A stretch of 33,501 nt of DNA from a virus: the IMG/VR virus record IMGVR_UViG_3300021247_000696, positions 1-33,501 of that record; one strand, given 5' to 3'. Position 1 is the first letter of the stretch, and each line of letters starts with the position of its first letter. This document shows positions 8,379 to 17,007 of this stretch, in pieces. Below the pieces are notes generated by a model. It made no database searches, was not told where the DNA came from, and saw only the letters and a program-made list of their open reading frames with translations. A program made the position numbers and the translations under genes.

Positions 8379-11300
8379 TTATTTTGCTTCTAGAGCAGCA
8401 AGACGTTGACGAACAGATTGCAATTCTGCAACTAGATTTGCGATTACCTCAGCCGACGACGCTTGCATGCCTTGGTAGATGGGCTTGCCATCAGCATCTA
8501 CGGCGTCTTTTTCCCCATGTACAGACGATGGAGATACCTCGGCAAACTCGTGAGCGAGGAAGCCAACGAACTTGCTGCCATCGGACTTCCATGTGCCCGT
8601 TTTAGGTTTGAGCGCGTCAATAAACACACCGCTGCCAGTAAGCGGTCCAGTAATGTCTTTGAGTCGGTAGTCGGAAGAAGTATTGTAATTAACAGCATTG
8701 CTTGTTCCAGAGCGAGTAATGCTACCAGTAACACCAGCGGAACTATTACGAAAAACGGCGTAATAAGCATTAGAGGTATCGGTGGTATCTTGAAGGTCTA
8801 TGCCGTGATAACTGCTGCCATTGAAGTAGGCATCAAAAGCACCTGCGTTAGTTCCGGTGCTACCAAAAGCCTTAATTTGTGCGCTACCTGTGATGTTGCC
8901 ATTGTAATCAATGGTCATCGCGCTGTTCGTGATGCCGCTCGCGTAGCTATTCGACGTGCCAAATACCAAGTAGGAACCAGAGTTGCTGTAATAAGCACCA
9001 ATGCGTGCGCGTGGAGCCTGCGTGCTGGCCGAGAAATCAATGCCAGAATAGTCGTTGGTCGAGGTCGAGCCGGTAATACGAACGCCGAGAGCGGTGCTTC
9101 CGGTGAAGCTGGTGACGCTGGCTGGGCCGACGACTTCGAGTTTTGTGGCAGGACTCGTCGTGCCAATGCCGACGTTGCCAGAGGTATCTATCGTCATTAA
9201 CGTAACAGGCGTCGTGTAAGCATCATTTACTTTTTCAAATGACCACGCACCAGAAGTAGTGCCACCGAAACGCAACCATTTCTGATTTACCCCCGCCGCG
9301 CTGTTGTAAAGATTTGCGTAGGTTGATGAGCCAGAAGTGATGACGCTGTATCCAACGACGTTCAGCTTCTCGCCAAGGTCAGGCGAAGAAGAAATGGCCG
9401 TTGCGCCTAGGATCGTCTTTCCCGTCGCACTCAACGTCCCAGTAACGGCGAGGCCGGTGGAGGAAAACTTGCCAATCGTAGTGCCAGCAACGTCAATCAG
9501 CGAGTTGGTTTGCGAGCGAAGAATAATGTCGCCAGCAACCGAACCGCTACTTCCTTGACCCGCCGTTTGCGCGATACCAACTAGCCCTTGAAACGTGCCA
9601 GACTTATCGAAACGGATGAAGGCATTGCCGGTTCCGTTGTCGATGTTTAGGATTTCATTCGTGGCGGTCGTGCCAATCGAACCCTTGCCAGTGGAACTCA
9701 ACGTCCCAGTAACGGCGAGTCCGGTGGAGGAGATGGTACCAACCGTTGAACTACCTATGTTAAGATAGATTTGACCCGAAGAAGTTGTTCCAGTGCCGGT
9801 TTGAATTGTTATAGTTCCGGCTGCTCCGCTTGAAGTATTGCCTGTGCGTAAAGTTAGGTTTCCGGGAGTTCCGGTTGTGACATCGCCAGTATAGATAGCT
9901 AGAGCACCACTATTTCCAGTTAAGACAGCTCCAGTTAAAAAAGATGCGTTACCACTATTTCCAGTTGTAGCGCCTGCACTGCCTATTGAAACGTCACCAG
10001 TATTTCCGACAGTTCCAGCACTACCGCTAGCAAGTGAAACAGAGCCACTAGTTGTAGAACTAGATACAGTTAGTGCTAACGTAGCTCCCCCAACGGTGCC
10101 CGAACTAATCGTTGAAACAGTACCACCTGAAATCATAACAGCTCCACCGAAACCGGTTAAACTTGAGCCATCATTGGTAGCATCACCAGCGGTTATCTGA
10201 ATGGTGGAACCGTTGTAATAAGTAGCTCCAGCATCCGCAGCAGCCCTACCACCCTTTAACAAGATTCCGCCTCGGCGGCGAGCATTTGCAAGAGTAAATG
10301 CCGTCCACGGAGTAGTGCTACCGTAACCAATAATCTCAATGGTTCCGTTGCCACCACTTGCCCCAGCTTGACCCGTTCCCGAAGAACCTTGGATAAGCAG
10401 TTTAGAACCCGCACCCGCTCCGTTATTAGGAGAGGTTAGATAGCCTGTGAAAGTTGAATTACCGCTGGCACTTAGGCTTGTGAATGCACCAGAGCCTTGG
10501 GTTGTGAGACCGATGGACGTGAAGTTGCCTGCGGCTGGAGTTGTGACGCCGATTGTTCCGCCCTCATAATAAATAATCGCAGAAGCGTCCGGGAGTGTAA
10601 ATGTGCGCTCTGTCGTTGTGGGGCCAGAAAATTTGGTGAAGCCGTTACCCGTTCCGCCGTAGGTCGAGGCAATGATTTGGGTGAGTGCAGCGGTGCCGTC
10701 AAAGTTGTTGCCGTAGATCGCTCGACTGCTTTGAAGCGCCGTAGCCGTGCCTGCGTTGCCCGTGATATTTGTCTGGTCGCCCGTGTTGGTTCCGCTGATC
10801 GAGCTAGTGCCCGTAACTGCCAGCGTAGGCGTCGAGCTACCGGACAACACAACCGAGTTGACCGACGTCGGCGTAATCGCTCCGAGGGTCAAACTGATCG
10901 CCGGCGTCGAAGAAGGGTTGGCGACGGTACCGCTGATGCCGTTTGCCGTCGTAACCGACACGGTTGTGACGCTGCCGCCAGCCGAGGTAGATGCAAGCGT
11001 TCCGCCGACAAAAGTCAGGCCGCTGCCAACAGTGACGTTGTTGAAGCCGCCCGCGCCATCGCCGTAGAAAATAGAGGTGCCCGTTGTTGCAGGAGCGTAA
11101 TCGACTCCAGACACTGCGATCGAGGGGGCGCCTGTGCCGGTCGTATTTTTAAGGATACCTGTAGCCAGCGCTGCTAAGGAGGTGCCATTAAGTTTGGTGA
11201 CCGTGGCGGTGAGGGTTCCAGTGCTGCCCGAAGCCGTCACATCGCCCGTAATCGAAATTGTCTGGTCGCCCGTGTTGGTGCCGCTGACGGTGGCCGTAGC

Positions 11301-14165
11301 CGAAGCAGTCAGAGTAGCGCCGTCAGCGATGGTCAGCGTCGAGCCTGTAGCCGGAGCTGTGATCGTGACCTTATTAACGCTGGTGGCCGAAGCAACCCCG
11401 AGTGTCGGGGTTGTCATCACCGGCGAGGTCAGCGTTTTGTTCGTCAACGTATCCGTCGTAGCACGACCCACCAGAGTATCCGTCTGGTTGGGGAGCGTCA
11501 ACGTGCCGGTGTTAATGATAGAGGAGATCGTTGGCGTCGTCAGCGTCACTGAGGCGAGGGTGCCGCCAGAGATTGAGACGCTGGACGAATTCTGCACTGC
11601 CATTGTGCCCAATCCGAGATTGGTGCGGGCGGAAGAAACGGAATCTAAGTCGCTGAGATTATTAGCGCGATAAAGGTAGGTCGTGTCTTGGCCGGTTGCG
11701 GTGACGCCGAGATTTGTGCGAGACGTAGAAGCAGACGCTACGTCGCTAAGATTGTTGGCCGAGAGAAGAGCACCAGAGGACGAAGTGAGGGCGCCAAGAT
11801 TGATTGTCCACGCGCTATAGGTACCCGAACCGGTATGCGACACCGAATTAACCACCATCACGCCTGTCGAGCTGTTGTACGAGACAACGTCGCAGTGCAT
11901 GTGGTTATCAAAATCGTAAACTATCGTGACCGTCTGTGTAGCGATGTACGATAAACCAGTCGCAACAACAAACGTTTTGTTGTTTCCGTTGTCGATCGTG
12001 TTGGTGCTGGTAGAAGTCGTGAGATACTTATCACCGCGATTGGATTGAACGTATTGCGTCGTCGCAATCTGAGTCGTGTTCGTACCGTTAGCCGCCGTCG
12101 GTGCGAGTGGCGTACCCGTAAGTGTAGGCGAATCGGACAAAACAGTAGACCCTGTGCCCGTCGAAGTCGTAGCTCCTGTACCGCCGTGAGTGACGGCCAA
12201 CGTACCCGTGACACCCGTACTCAACGGGAGACCCGTGGCATTTGTCAAAGTGATAGCCGAAGGCGTATCAAGATTGGGTGTTACTAACGAGGGGGAATTG
12301 GAAAACACCAGATCGCCTGATCCAGTTTCGTCTGTCACCATTGAGGACAGATTGGCGCTGGTTGGGCTCTGCAAGAACGACGCGACGCCTATTCCAAGAC
12401 CCGTGACGCCCGTGATAGCGACGTTGGTCGCAGTAGCGGCGTTGCCCGTGGTGTTCTGATTAAGCGTCGGGAAGTCGGCGGCAACCGCGATGCTAGGGAC
12501 GCCAGTACCCGTAGTGTTTTTGAGGATACCCGTCGCAAGCGTCGCTAAAGCCTGACCGTTGATCTTGGTGACAGTAGCCGTTAAAGTATTTTCCGAACCC
12601 GCTGCTGTAACGTCGCCCGTGATCGAGATCGTCTGGTCGCCCGTGTTGGTGCCCGAAGAAGTGCCGCTAAAAGTACCGTTTTGAGTAGCCAGCGTGCCCA
12701 GACCTAAGTTAGTGCGAGCATCTGCCGCGTTAGACGCGCCGGTACCGCCGTCGGCAATCGCCAAGTCTGTGATGCCAATAATTGAGCCGCCCGTAATGGA
12801 GACGTTGCTGGCAGATTGAGTGGCGATGCTGCCCAATCCCAGATTAGCGCGCGCATCTACGGCCGTTGAAGCTCCTGTGCCGCCATCCGAGATGGCAAGA
12901 TCGGTGATACCTGTAATGACGCCACCAGTGATAGTGACGTTGTTCGCATTCTCTACCGCCATCGTCCCGAGACCCGTGATATCTGCGACAGGGATCGTTG
13001 TGGAGGCCGTTAATGGGTTTGTGCCAGAACCTTTGACGTATCCGGTCAAAGAAGAGGTGCCCGTACCGCCGTCTGCGACAGCAAGGTCAGTGATGCCCGT
13101 AACCGAGCCACCGGTGATTGATACGTTATCAGAATTTTGGAGGGACAGGGTGCCCAAACCTAAATTACTGCGGGCGCCGCTTGCAGTTGAGGCTCCCGTA
13201 CCGCCGTCGGCAATGGCAAGGTCGGTAATGCCGGTGATTGAGCCGCCTGTAATTGCGACGTTGTTCGCATTTTGTGCGGCCATCGTCCCGGCGCCTGTAA
13301 TGTCGCTAAATGGGATTGTGGTCGAAACAACAAGTGATCCAACCCCATCAACTGTTTTAACGTAGCCGTTGGTAGCCAAGGCCGAGAAACTTGGCGTTCC
13401 GTTTGAGGAAATGGCAAAACGGTTTACGCCAGCGGTAACATCGTCGAAAAGAAAATTTGTCCCAGACGTAGCAATTCCGTACGAATGCGAGGAACTGTTT
13501 AGGACAAACTGATAGTTGCCATCTGTGCGGGTGGCAATGACTCCCTTAAAGGTTGGAGTGCTTGTCGTCGCGATATCTTGCGGAGTAGAAAGTGTAACAC
13601 TTCCCGTGGAGGCCGAGGCAATGATTTGATTTACCGTGCCCTGTATCGAAGTAACAACATTCGTGAAATCAGAAGAAATTGAAATCGTTCCAGAGCCAGA
13701 AGAAATGACAATTCCCGAGCCTGCCGTAAGAGTGTTTAAATTAAAGCCTGTGCCCGTTCCGATAAGAAGTTGACCGGCCGACGGTGTCGAAGACAGGCCG
13801 CTACCACCGTGTTGAACGGTCACAACTCCTACGACGTTATCTGAGGTTCCTGAAACATTTCCTGTTACGTTACCGACAACATTGCCAACGACGTTTCCCG
13901 TTAGAGGTCCTGAAAAACTCGAAGCAGTAATAGGTCCGATTGAATCGGACCAGTATGTCGAACTGCCGTTGGTGCTAAGAACCTTGCCTACATTGCCAGC
14001 TTGACTGGGGAATGCGGCGTTCTCTAATGAAATCCACGTCGCGTCCCCACGTAAAAAATACGATTCGTTGCCTGCGGCTGGCGAAGGCACCAAACCCATC
14101 AGGCCGTTCTCAGTAGCTGAGGCCGGACTGAAAGGCTGCGGAGAAAGGAAGAGTGGATTTGACAT
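8379..14165 (-). CDS. Giant tail fibre with S74 chaperone domain
   Basis: A 1928-residue fibre. Most of the length is made of phage-fibre repeats: NVSITGGSITGITDLAIADG with GGTGASTA..AR.NLGLG, and GTNTGDQTISITGDVTA with ILKNTTGTG.PSIAVA. The C-terminal ~110 residues (SDYRLKDITGPL, KFVGFLAHE, ending LQSVRQRLAALEAK) match the intramolecular chaperone/peptidase S74 domain that trimerises fibres and then cuts itself off after the Ser of SDYRLK-type sites. The Ser and Lys are present. Probably the main receptor-binding fibre. The start at 14165 follows the 147-residue gene by eight bases and has no Shine-Dalgarno site. Confidence 0.93.
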   Translation of the reverse strand: MSNPLFLSPQPFSPASATENGLMGLVPSPAAGNESYFLRGDATWISLENAAFPSQAGNVGKVLSTNGSSTYWSDSIGPITASSFSGPLTGNVVGNVVGNVTGNVSGTSDNVVGVVTVQHGGSGLSSTPSAGQLLIGTGTGFNLNTLTAGSGIVISSGSGTISISSDFTNVVTSIQGTVNQIIASASTGSVTLSTPQDIATTSTPTFKGVIATRTDGNYQFVLNSSSHSYGIATSGTNFLFDDVTAGVNRFAISSNGTPSFSALATNGYVKTVDGVGSLVVSTTIPFSDITGAGTMAAQNANNVAITGGSITGITDLAIADGGTGASTASGARSNLGLGTLSLQNSDNVSITGGSVTGITDLAVADGGTGTSSLTGYVKGSGTNPLTASTTIPVADITGLGTMAVENANNVTITGGVITGITDLAISDGGTGASTAVDARANLGLGSIATQSASNVSITGGSIIGITDLAIADGGTGASNAADARTNLGLGTLATQNGTFSGTSSGTNTGDQTISITGDVTAAGSENTLTATVTKINGQALATLATGILKNTTGTGVPSIAVAADFPTLNQNTTGNAATATNVAITGVTGLGIGVASFLQSPTSANLSSMVTDETGSGDLVFSNSPSLVTPNLDTPSAITLTNATGLPLSTGVTGTLAVTHGGTGATTSTGTGSTVLSDSPTLTGTPLAPTAANGTNTTQIATTQYVQSNRGDKYLTTSTSTNTIDNGNNKTFVVATGLSYIATQTVTIVYDFDNHMHCDVVSYNSSTGVMVVNSVSHTGSGTYSAWTINLGALTSSSGALLSANNLSDVASASTSRTNLGVTATGQDTTYLYRANNLSDLDSVSSARTNLGLGTMAVQNSSSVSISGGTLASVTLTTPTISSIINTGTLTLPNQTDTLVGRATTDTLTNKTLTSPVMTTPTLGVASATSVNKVTITAPATGSTLTIADGATLTASATATVSGTNTGDQTISITGDVTASGSTGTLTATVTKLNGTSLAALATGILKNTTGTGAPSIAVSGVDYAPATTGTSIFYGDGAGGFNNVTVGSGLTFVGGTLASTSAGGSVTTVSVTTANGISGTVANPSSTPAISLTLGAITPTSVNSVVLSGSSTPTLAVTGTSSISGTNTGDQTNITGNAGTATALQSSRAIYGNNFDGTAALTQIIASTYGGTGNGFTKFSGPTTTERTFTLPDASAIIYYEGGTIGVTTPAAGNFTSIGLTTQGSGAFTSLSASGNSTFTGYLTSPNNGAGAGSKLLIQGSSGTGQAGASGGNGTIEIIGYGSTTPWTAFTLANARRRGGILLKGGRAAADAGATYYNGSTIQITAGDATNDGSSLTGFGGAVMISGGTVSTISSGTVGGATLALTVSSSTTSGSVSLASGSAGTVGNTGDVSIGSAGATTGNSGNASFLTGAVLTGNSGALAIYTGDVTTGTPGNLTLRTGNTSSGAAGTITIQTGTGTTSSGQIYLNIGSSTVGTISSTGLAVTGTLSSTGKGSIGTTATNEILNIDNGTGNAFIRFDKSGTFQGLVGIAQTAGQGSSGSVAGDIILRSQTNSLIDVAGTTIGKFSSTGLAVTGTLSATGKTILGATAISSSPDLGEKLNVVGYSVITSGSSTYANLYNSAAGVNQKWLRFGGTTSGAWSFEKVNDAYTTPVTLMTIDTSGNVGIGTTSPATKLEVVGPASVTSFTGSTALGVRITGSTSTNDYSGIDFSASTQAPRARIGAYYSNSGSYLVFGTSNSYASGITNSAMTIDYNGNITGSAQIKAFGSTGTNAGAFDAYFNGSSYHGIDLQDTTDTSNAYYAVFRNSSAGVTGSITRSGTSNAVNYNTSSDYRLKDITGPLTGSGVFIDALKPKTGTWKSDGSKFVGFLAHEFAEVSPSSVHGEKDAVDADGKPIYQGMQASSAEVIANLVAELQSVRQRLAALEAK

Positions 14166-14173
14166 CGAGAGTC

Positions 14174-14617
14174 TTAGACCGAGTAACCTTGGGCGGAAAC
14201 GAGAGTGGAGGTGCCTGTAGTCAGGACATTAAAAAGAATTGATTGGCCGACCACTCCCTTGAGGGGGATTTGGAATTGGATGCTGATCGGACTTGCGCCA
14301 GATGCGGCGAGGTTGCCAGACCAGAGAAGGGTGCCGTTGCTTGTAATAGTAACGAGCGAGGCGGTGGCCGAAGTGTTGTAGACTTGGAGATTTGTGACGT
14401 ACGGAATCACGCCAGAGGTGGCGGCAACAAGGGTGGCCGAGGCGACCGTAGTGATCGGACTGGCAGTCGGAGTGGCATATTGCCAAGCAGCCGAGTCGGC
14501 CGCGAAGGGTTTGACGGTTGTTTGATAGGACGGCGTCTGCCCGCTGGAAGAATTCAAAAGAATTTTGCGGAGGAGATTTGTGGTGCTATCAAAATTGTCG
14601 GGAAGTTGGAGGGCCAT
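14174..14617 (-). CDS. Small beta-rich structural protein
   Basis: A 147-residue protein starting MALQLPDNFDSTTNLLRKIL. The core is beta-rich (VIPYVTNLQVYNTSATASLV, TLLWSGNLAASGASPISIQF) and resembles small phage head-decoration or tail jelly-roll proteins. It is the first gene after the moron-like cassette and its terminator. A CCGATACTT element stands 22 bases before the ATG, so it may begin the fibre transcript. The function is unproven; a decoration or fibre-base protein is most likely. Confidence 0.65.
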   Translation of the reverse strand: MALQLPDNFDSTTNLLRKILLNSSSGQTPSYQTTVKPFAADSAAWQYATPTASPITTVASATLVAATSGVIPYVTNLQVYNTSATASLVTITSNGTLLWSGNLAASGASPISIQFQIPLKGVVGQSILFNVLTTGTSTLVSAQGYSV

Positions 14618-14639
14618 GATGTATTAGGGGGGTCTTACG

Positions 14640-14648
14640 AAGTATCGG
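14640..14648 (-). promoter_or_regulatory. CCGATACTT motif after terminator
   Basis: CCGATACTT (minus strand) sits between the terminator at 14680-14707 and the ATG at 14617, in a 60-base gap where a new promoter would be expected. This is the best positional hint that the motif belongs to a promoter. No convincing -35 box is visible. Confidence 0.45.
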
Positions 14649-14679
14649 AGAGGATTTGGAAAGGCTTCGATTTATCCAA

Positions 14680-14707
14680 TAAAAAACCCGAGGCTTTTGA
14701 CCTCGGG
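14680..14707 (-). terminator. Rho-independent terminator of moron unit 2
   Basis: The minus strand has stem CCCGAGG/CCTCGGG with loop TCAAAAG followed by six T. The stem and loop are an exact copy of the terminator at 15658-15685. It closes the 289-residue gene. Confidence 0.9.
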
Positions 14708-14715
14708 CTGGAGTC

Positions 14716-15585
14716 TTAGGCGACCACTGCGACGGGTTCGCCGACCGGCGGCTGCTCGTCGAGCAGGTGCGGCCGTGAGCCGAAGGCGAAGTGCTGATCG
14801 TCGCGGCTGCGCTCAAATTTGGCCCGCAGGCGGATCGTCCAGCCGCGCCGGGCGCGAGATGCGCTGGGCGAGGTGACCCAGACCTTGTTGTGATCGGTGA
14901 GGTGCACAAGCAATTTCACGCTTCTGCCAAACTGATTCTCGACTTCCTTCACGCCGAGCACGGTGCCGCTGATCTCGACGCGGCCCTCGGGCGCGGGCGT
15001 GGTGGGCTGCGGTTCAGCGGCCTTGGTGGCGGCACGCTGATCGTCGCGGTCGAGCGCGTTGCTGACCGCGCTGATCTGCGCGGGCGAGAGCGAGCCCCAG
15101 CGGTCGAGCTTCGCGACCACGTCGCGTACGAACGAGTTGGTGCTCTTCTCGGCGCGAGCAAGCAGCTCGGCGAGCCCCGGCGTGGCGGTGATGAACTTCT
15201 CGCGAGTGATCAGCAGGCGGATGCTTTCTGCGCGGGCCTCGCTGCGCTGGCGGGCTTGCGCGGCGCGAAAATCGGACTTTGAAGCGAAGCCGAGGCGAAA
15301 CGCGCACTCGTTGCCGAAGCAAACGTGCTTGCCGGTCGGGATGTGCTGGGCGGCAGCGACCCAGCGGACGTTGCCCTGCCCGCAGTGCTCGCAGCGGTAG
15401 CAGTTCTGCTCGGGGAACAGGCGCTCGCGATCGGCGAGCCACGCGTCGCGCATCGCGTTAAACGCATCTGCGGCGCCAATGCCGACGAAATTGAAACCGT
15501 TAGCCTGCGGCGGCTGGTTGTCGAAATAATCGATGACGACGTAGTCGGCCGGGTTGAACTGGGAGGGATTGTGGATGGTGCTCAT
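14716..15585 (-). CDS. Zn-finger plus OB-like hypothetical protein (moron)
   Basis: A 289-residue protein. Residues 62-94 hold C62xxC65xxC68, then H87-V-C89 and C94, a likely zinc-binding cluster. Residues 100-190 are helical and Arg/Ala-rich. A Pro-rich linker follows, then residues ~205-275 form a beta domain (VEISGTVLGVKEVENQFGRS ... TIRLRAKFERS ... FAFGSRPHL) that resembles an OB-fold. This suggests nucleic-acid binding. The gene is markedly more GC-rich than its neighbours, has its own promoter-like region (15588-15643) and a terminator directly after it. I recognise the type from mobile elements and phages but no named function. Confidence 0.75.
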   Translation of the reverse strand: MSTIHNPSQFNPADYVVIDYFDNQPPQANGFNFVGIGAADAFNAMRDAWLADRERLFPEQNCYRCEHCGQGNVRWVAAAQHIPTGKHVCFGNECAFRLGFASKSDFRAAQARQRSEARAESIRLLITREKFITATPGLAELLARAEKSTNSFVRDVVAKLDRWGSLSPAQISAVSNALDRDDQRAATKAAEPQPTTPAPEGRVEISGTVLGVKEVENQFGRSVKLLVHLTDHNKVWVTSPSASRARRGWTIRLRAKFERSRDDQHFAFGSRPHLLDEQPPVGEPVAVVA

Positions 15586-15587
15586 AT

Positions 15588-15643
15588 TGGTAGGGATGTC
15601 GTGTTGATGTGCTGACGGTGTAGATACGGTGAACCCACGTCAA
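15588..15643 (-). promoter_or_regulatory. Promoter-like leader of moron unit 2
   Basis: Minus strand: TTGACG (15638-15643), nine bases, CGTATCTAC (15620-15628), twelve bases, then TCAACACGACATCCCTACC (15589-15607) and the start codon. The same blocks with identical spacing precede the gene at 16873. TTGACG resembles a -35 box. No good TATAAT stands at 17 bases, so the polymerase is uncertain. Confidence 0.6.
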
Positions 15644-15657
15644 TACTTAATTTGCAG

Positions 15658-15685
15658 AAAAAAACCCGAGGCTTTTGACCTCGGG
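15658..15685 (-). terminator. Rho-independent terminator of moron unit 1
   Basis: Stem CCCGAGG/CCTCGGG, loop TCAAAAG, then seven T on the minus strand. Its 21-base stem-loop is identical to the one at 14687-14707. It lies after the 58-residue gene and before the second promoter-like leader. Confidence 0.9.
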
Positions 15686-15695
15686 CTTGTGTCGA

Positions 15696-15872
15696 TCACC
15701 GCGCTTTTGGCGCTCGCCAGTTGGGTGGCGGTGCGGTGCGGTACTCAGTGTCGCCGAGACGTGCGTTGAGTCGTGCGATCTCGGCGGTGGCCCAGTACAG
15801 GCGCTCGTCAAGCAGCGCCTTCTCGGCGGTCAGGTTCTCAATGCGGGCGGCGAGGATTTCGGTGGGTGTCAT
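15696..15872 (-). CDS. 58-residue coiled-coil protein (moron)
   Basis: I choose the ATG at 15870-15872 because it is preceded by the TCCCTACC box shared by all four cassette genes; the longer frame to 15941 would overlap the upstream gene. The product begins MTPTEILAARIENLTAEKAL, forms a short coiled coil to about residue 40 and ends in a Pro-rich basic tail. The function is unknown. It is the last gene of unit 1, just before its terminator. Confidence 0.65.
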   Translation of the reverse strand: MTPTEILAARIENLTAEKALLDERLYWATAEIARLNARLGDTEYRTAPPPNWRAPKAR

Positions 15873-15898
15873 GGTAGGGAGAAATGTGGTTGACTGGA

Positions 15899-16558
15899 TT
15901 ACTGCGCCGCTTCGACCAGCCACGCGTGCTTCACGCGGCACAGCTTTGAGGTGCGGGAGGCGTCGTGGATCACACCGTCGATGATTGCGAACGCGTGGCG
16001 GCGAATCGTGACAAGCAACTTGCCCTTGGGAAATTCCCGCACAAGGCGTTGCACGGTGCCGCTGCGGCGCACCTCGCGCACTTTCACGCCGAGGTCGCGG
16101 CTCACGTCGTGGACGTGCAGCGCGGTGCGAAATCCTTTGCGGTGTTTGCGACCGTGCTTGGCGAGGACGGCGTGCGTTTCGGTGTATTTTTTGCCGCTGA
16201 CGTTGGTGAACGCGACCACCGTGCAGTCGTTGGTTTCGCGCAACACACTAGATTCCGCTCTGAATCGATTGATGCAGTAACCGTCCGATGGCTCGGTCGC
16301 GGCAGTCTCAACAACGCGCTCGGCGATGAAAATCAGCCGGTCGTCGCTGGTCTTGCTGTCGATGACCGCGAGGTGATTCCCACCGCGATGACGGTACAGT
16401 TCGGGGAACGCGGTGCGGATCGCATCGTGCGCGTCGTCGAGGTTGCCGAAGGGATTGCGTTTAGCGGCTGCGACAAACGCGATGACGCGCTCGGCGACGT
16501 CAATGCTCGTGCGGCTGATGTTTTCGATGCTGACTTCAATGATGGTGGAGGAGTTCAT
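15899..16558 (-). CDS. Papain-like cysteine protease-fold candidate (moron)
   Basis: A 219-residue protein. Residues 110-200 resemble a phage/plasmid family with a papain-like layout: NDCTVVAFTNVSGKKYTETH (candidate nucleophile C112), the AKHGRKHRKGF segment, then GKLLVTIRRHAFAIIDGVIH (H188, D194). The order Cys...His...Asp is conserved in the family as I know it. The N-terminal 100 residues are not recognised. The substrate is unknown and activity is not shown. It is the second gene of moron unit 1, between the basic 97-residue gene and the coiled-coil gene, and starts after the TCCCTACC box. Confidence 0.7.
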   Translation of the reverse strand: MNSSTIIEVSIENISRTSIDVAERVIAFVAAAKRNPFGNLDDAHDAIRTAFPELYRHRGGNHLAVIDSKTSDDRLIFIAERVVETAATEPSDGYCINRFRAESSVLRETNDCTVVAFTNVSGKKYTETHAVLAKHGRKHRKGFRTALHVHDVSRDLGVKVREVRRSGTVQRLVREFPKGKLLVTIRRHAFAIIDGVIHDASRTSKLCRVKHAWLVEAAQ

Positions 16559-16579
16559 GGTAGGGAGGAAGGTGGTTGA

Positions 16580-16873
16580 TCAGGCGGCGAGGAACCGGCT
16601 CAGGCTGCGCGACACTTGCGCGGTGTAACGGTACGATTTGCGGCCGCTGGGCAGCGTGACGGCGCGGCATTCCAGCGTGTTGAACTGGCTGGCCGGGCGC
16701 TCGCCGAGCCCGGTGTCCCAGCATTGCAGCTTGATGCGAAGCTGAGAGTTTAGGTCGCGGCAGGTCGCGAAGGCGGCTGCGTCGGTGCTCAGGCTGCGGC
16801 GGGCAATGCGGTACGCGCGGCGGGCCATTTTGTACTCGTTGCGGGAAACGTTGCGGATGGTGGGGGAGTTCAT
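16580..16873 (-). CDS. Basic 97-residue protein (moron)
   Basis: The first gene of moron unit 1. The 97-residue protein is very basic (NEYKMARRAYRIARRSL) and ends SRSLSRFLAA. No known domain is recognised; nucleic-acid binding is possible from its charge. It starts at ATG 16871-16873 directly after the conserved CACGACATCCCTACC leader, and its transcription is likely to begin in the promoter-like region upstream, just beyond the capsid terminator. Confidence 0.6.
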   Translation of the reverse strand: MNSPTIRNVSRNEYKMARRAYRIARRSLSTDAAAFATCRDLNSQLRIKLQCWDTGLGERPASQFNTLECRAVTLPSGRKSYRYTAQVSRSLSRFLAA

Positions 16874-16928
16874 GGTAGGGATGTCGTGTTGACATTCCGA
16901 CTCTGCAAATACGTTTTTATGGCGTCAA
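16874..16928 (-). promoter_or_regulatory. Promoter-like leader of moron unit 1
   Basis: Minus strand: TTGACG (16923-16928), nine bases, CGTATTTGC (16905-16913), twelve bases, then TCAACACGACATCCCTACC (16874-16892) and ATG. Spacing is identical to the leader at 15588-15643 although the bases between the blocks differ, which indicates selection on the blocks. Confidence 0.6.
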
Positions 16929-16954
16929 TACTTTTTTTGAATTATTTTGAGCAA

Positions 16955-16983
16955 TAAAAAACCCCCGCTTTTTAGGGCGGGGG
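16955..16983 (-). terminator. Rho-independent terminator after capsid gene
   Basis: Minus-strand stem of Cs and Gs (CCCCCGC pairing GCGGGGG, loop CTAAAAA) followed by six T, 25 bases after the capsid stop. It separates capsid expression from the moron units. Confidence 0.9.
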
Positions 16984-17007
16984 TCGAGATTCTAAACTTG
17001 TTAAAGC

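Noticed and set aside
3441-14165. Tape-measure protein
   Set aside because: The only very long protein here has fibre repeats and an S74 chaperone end, not long coiled coil or membrane segments of a tape measure.
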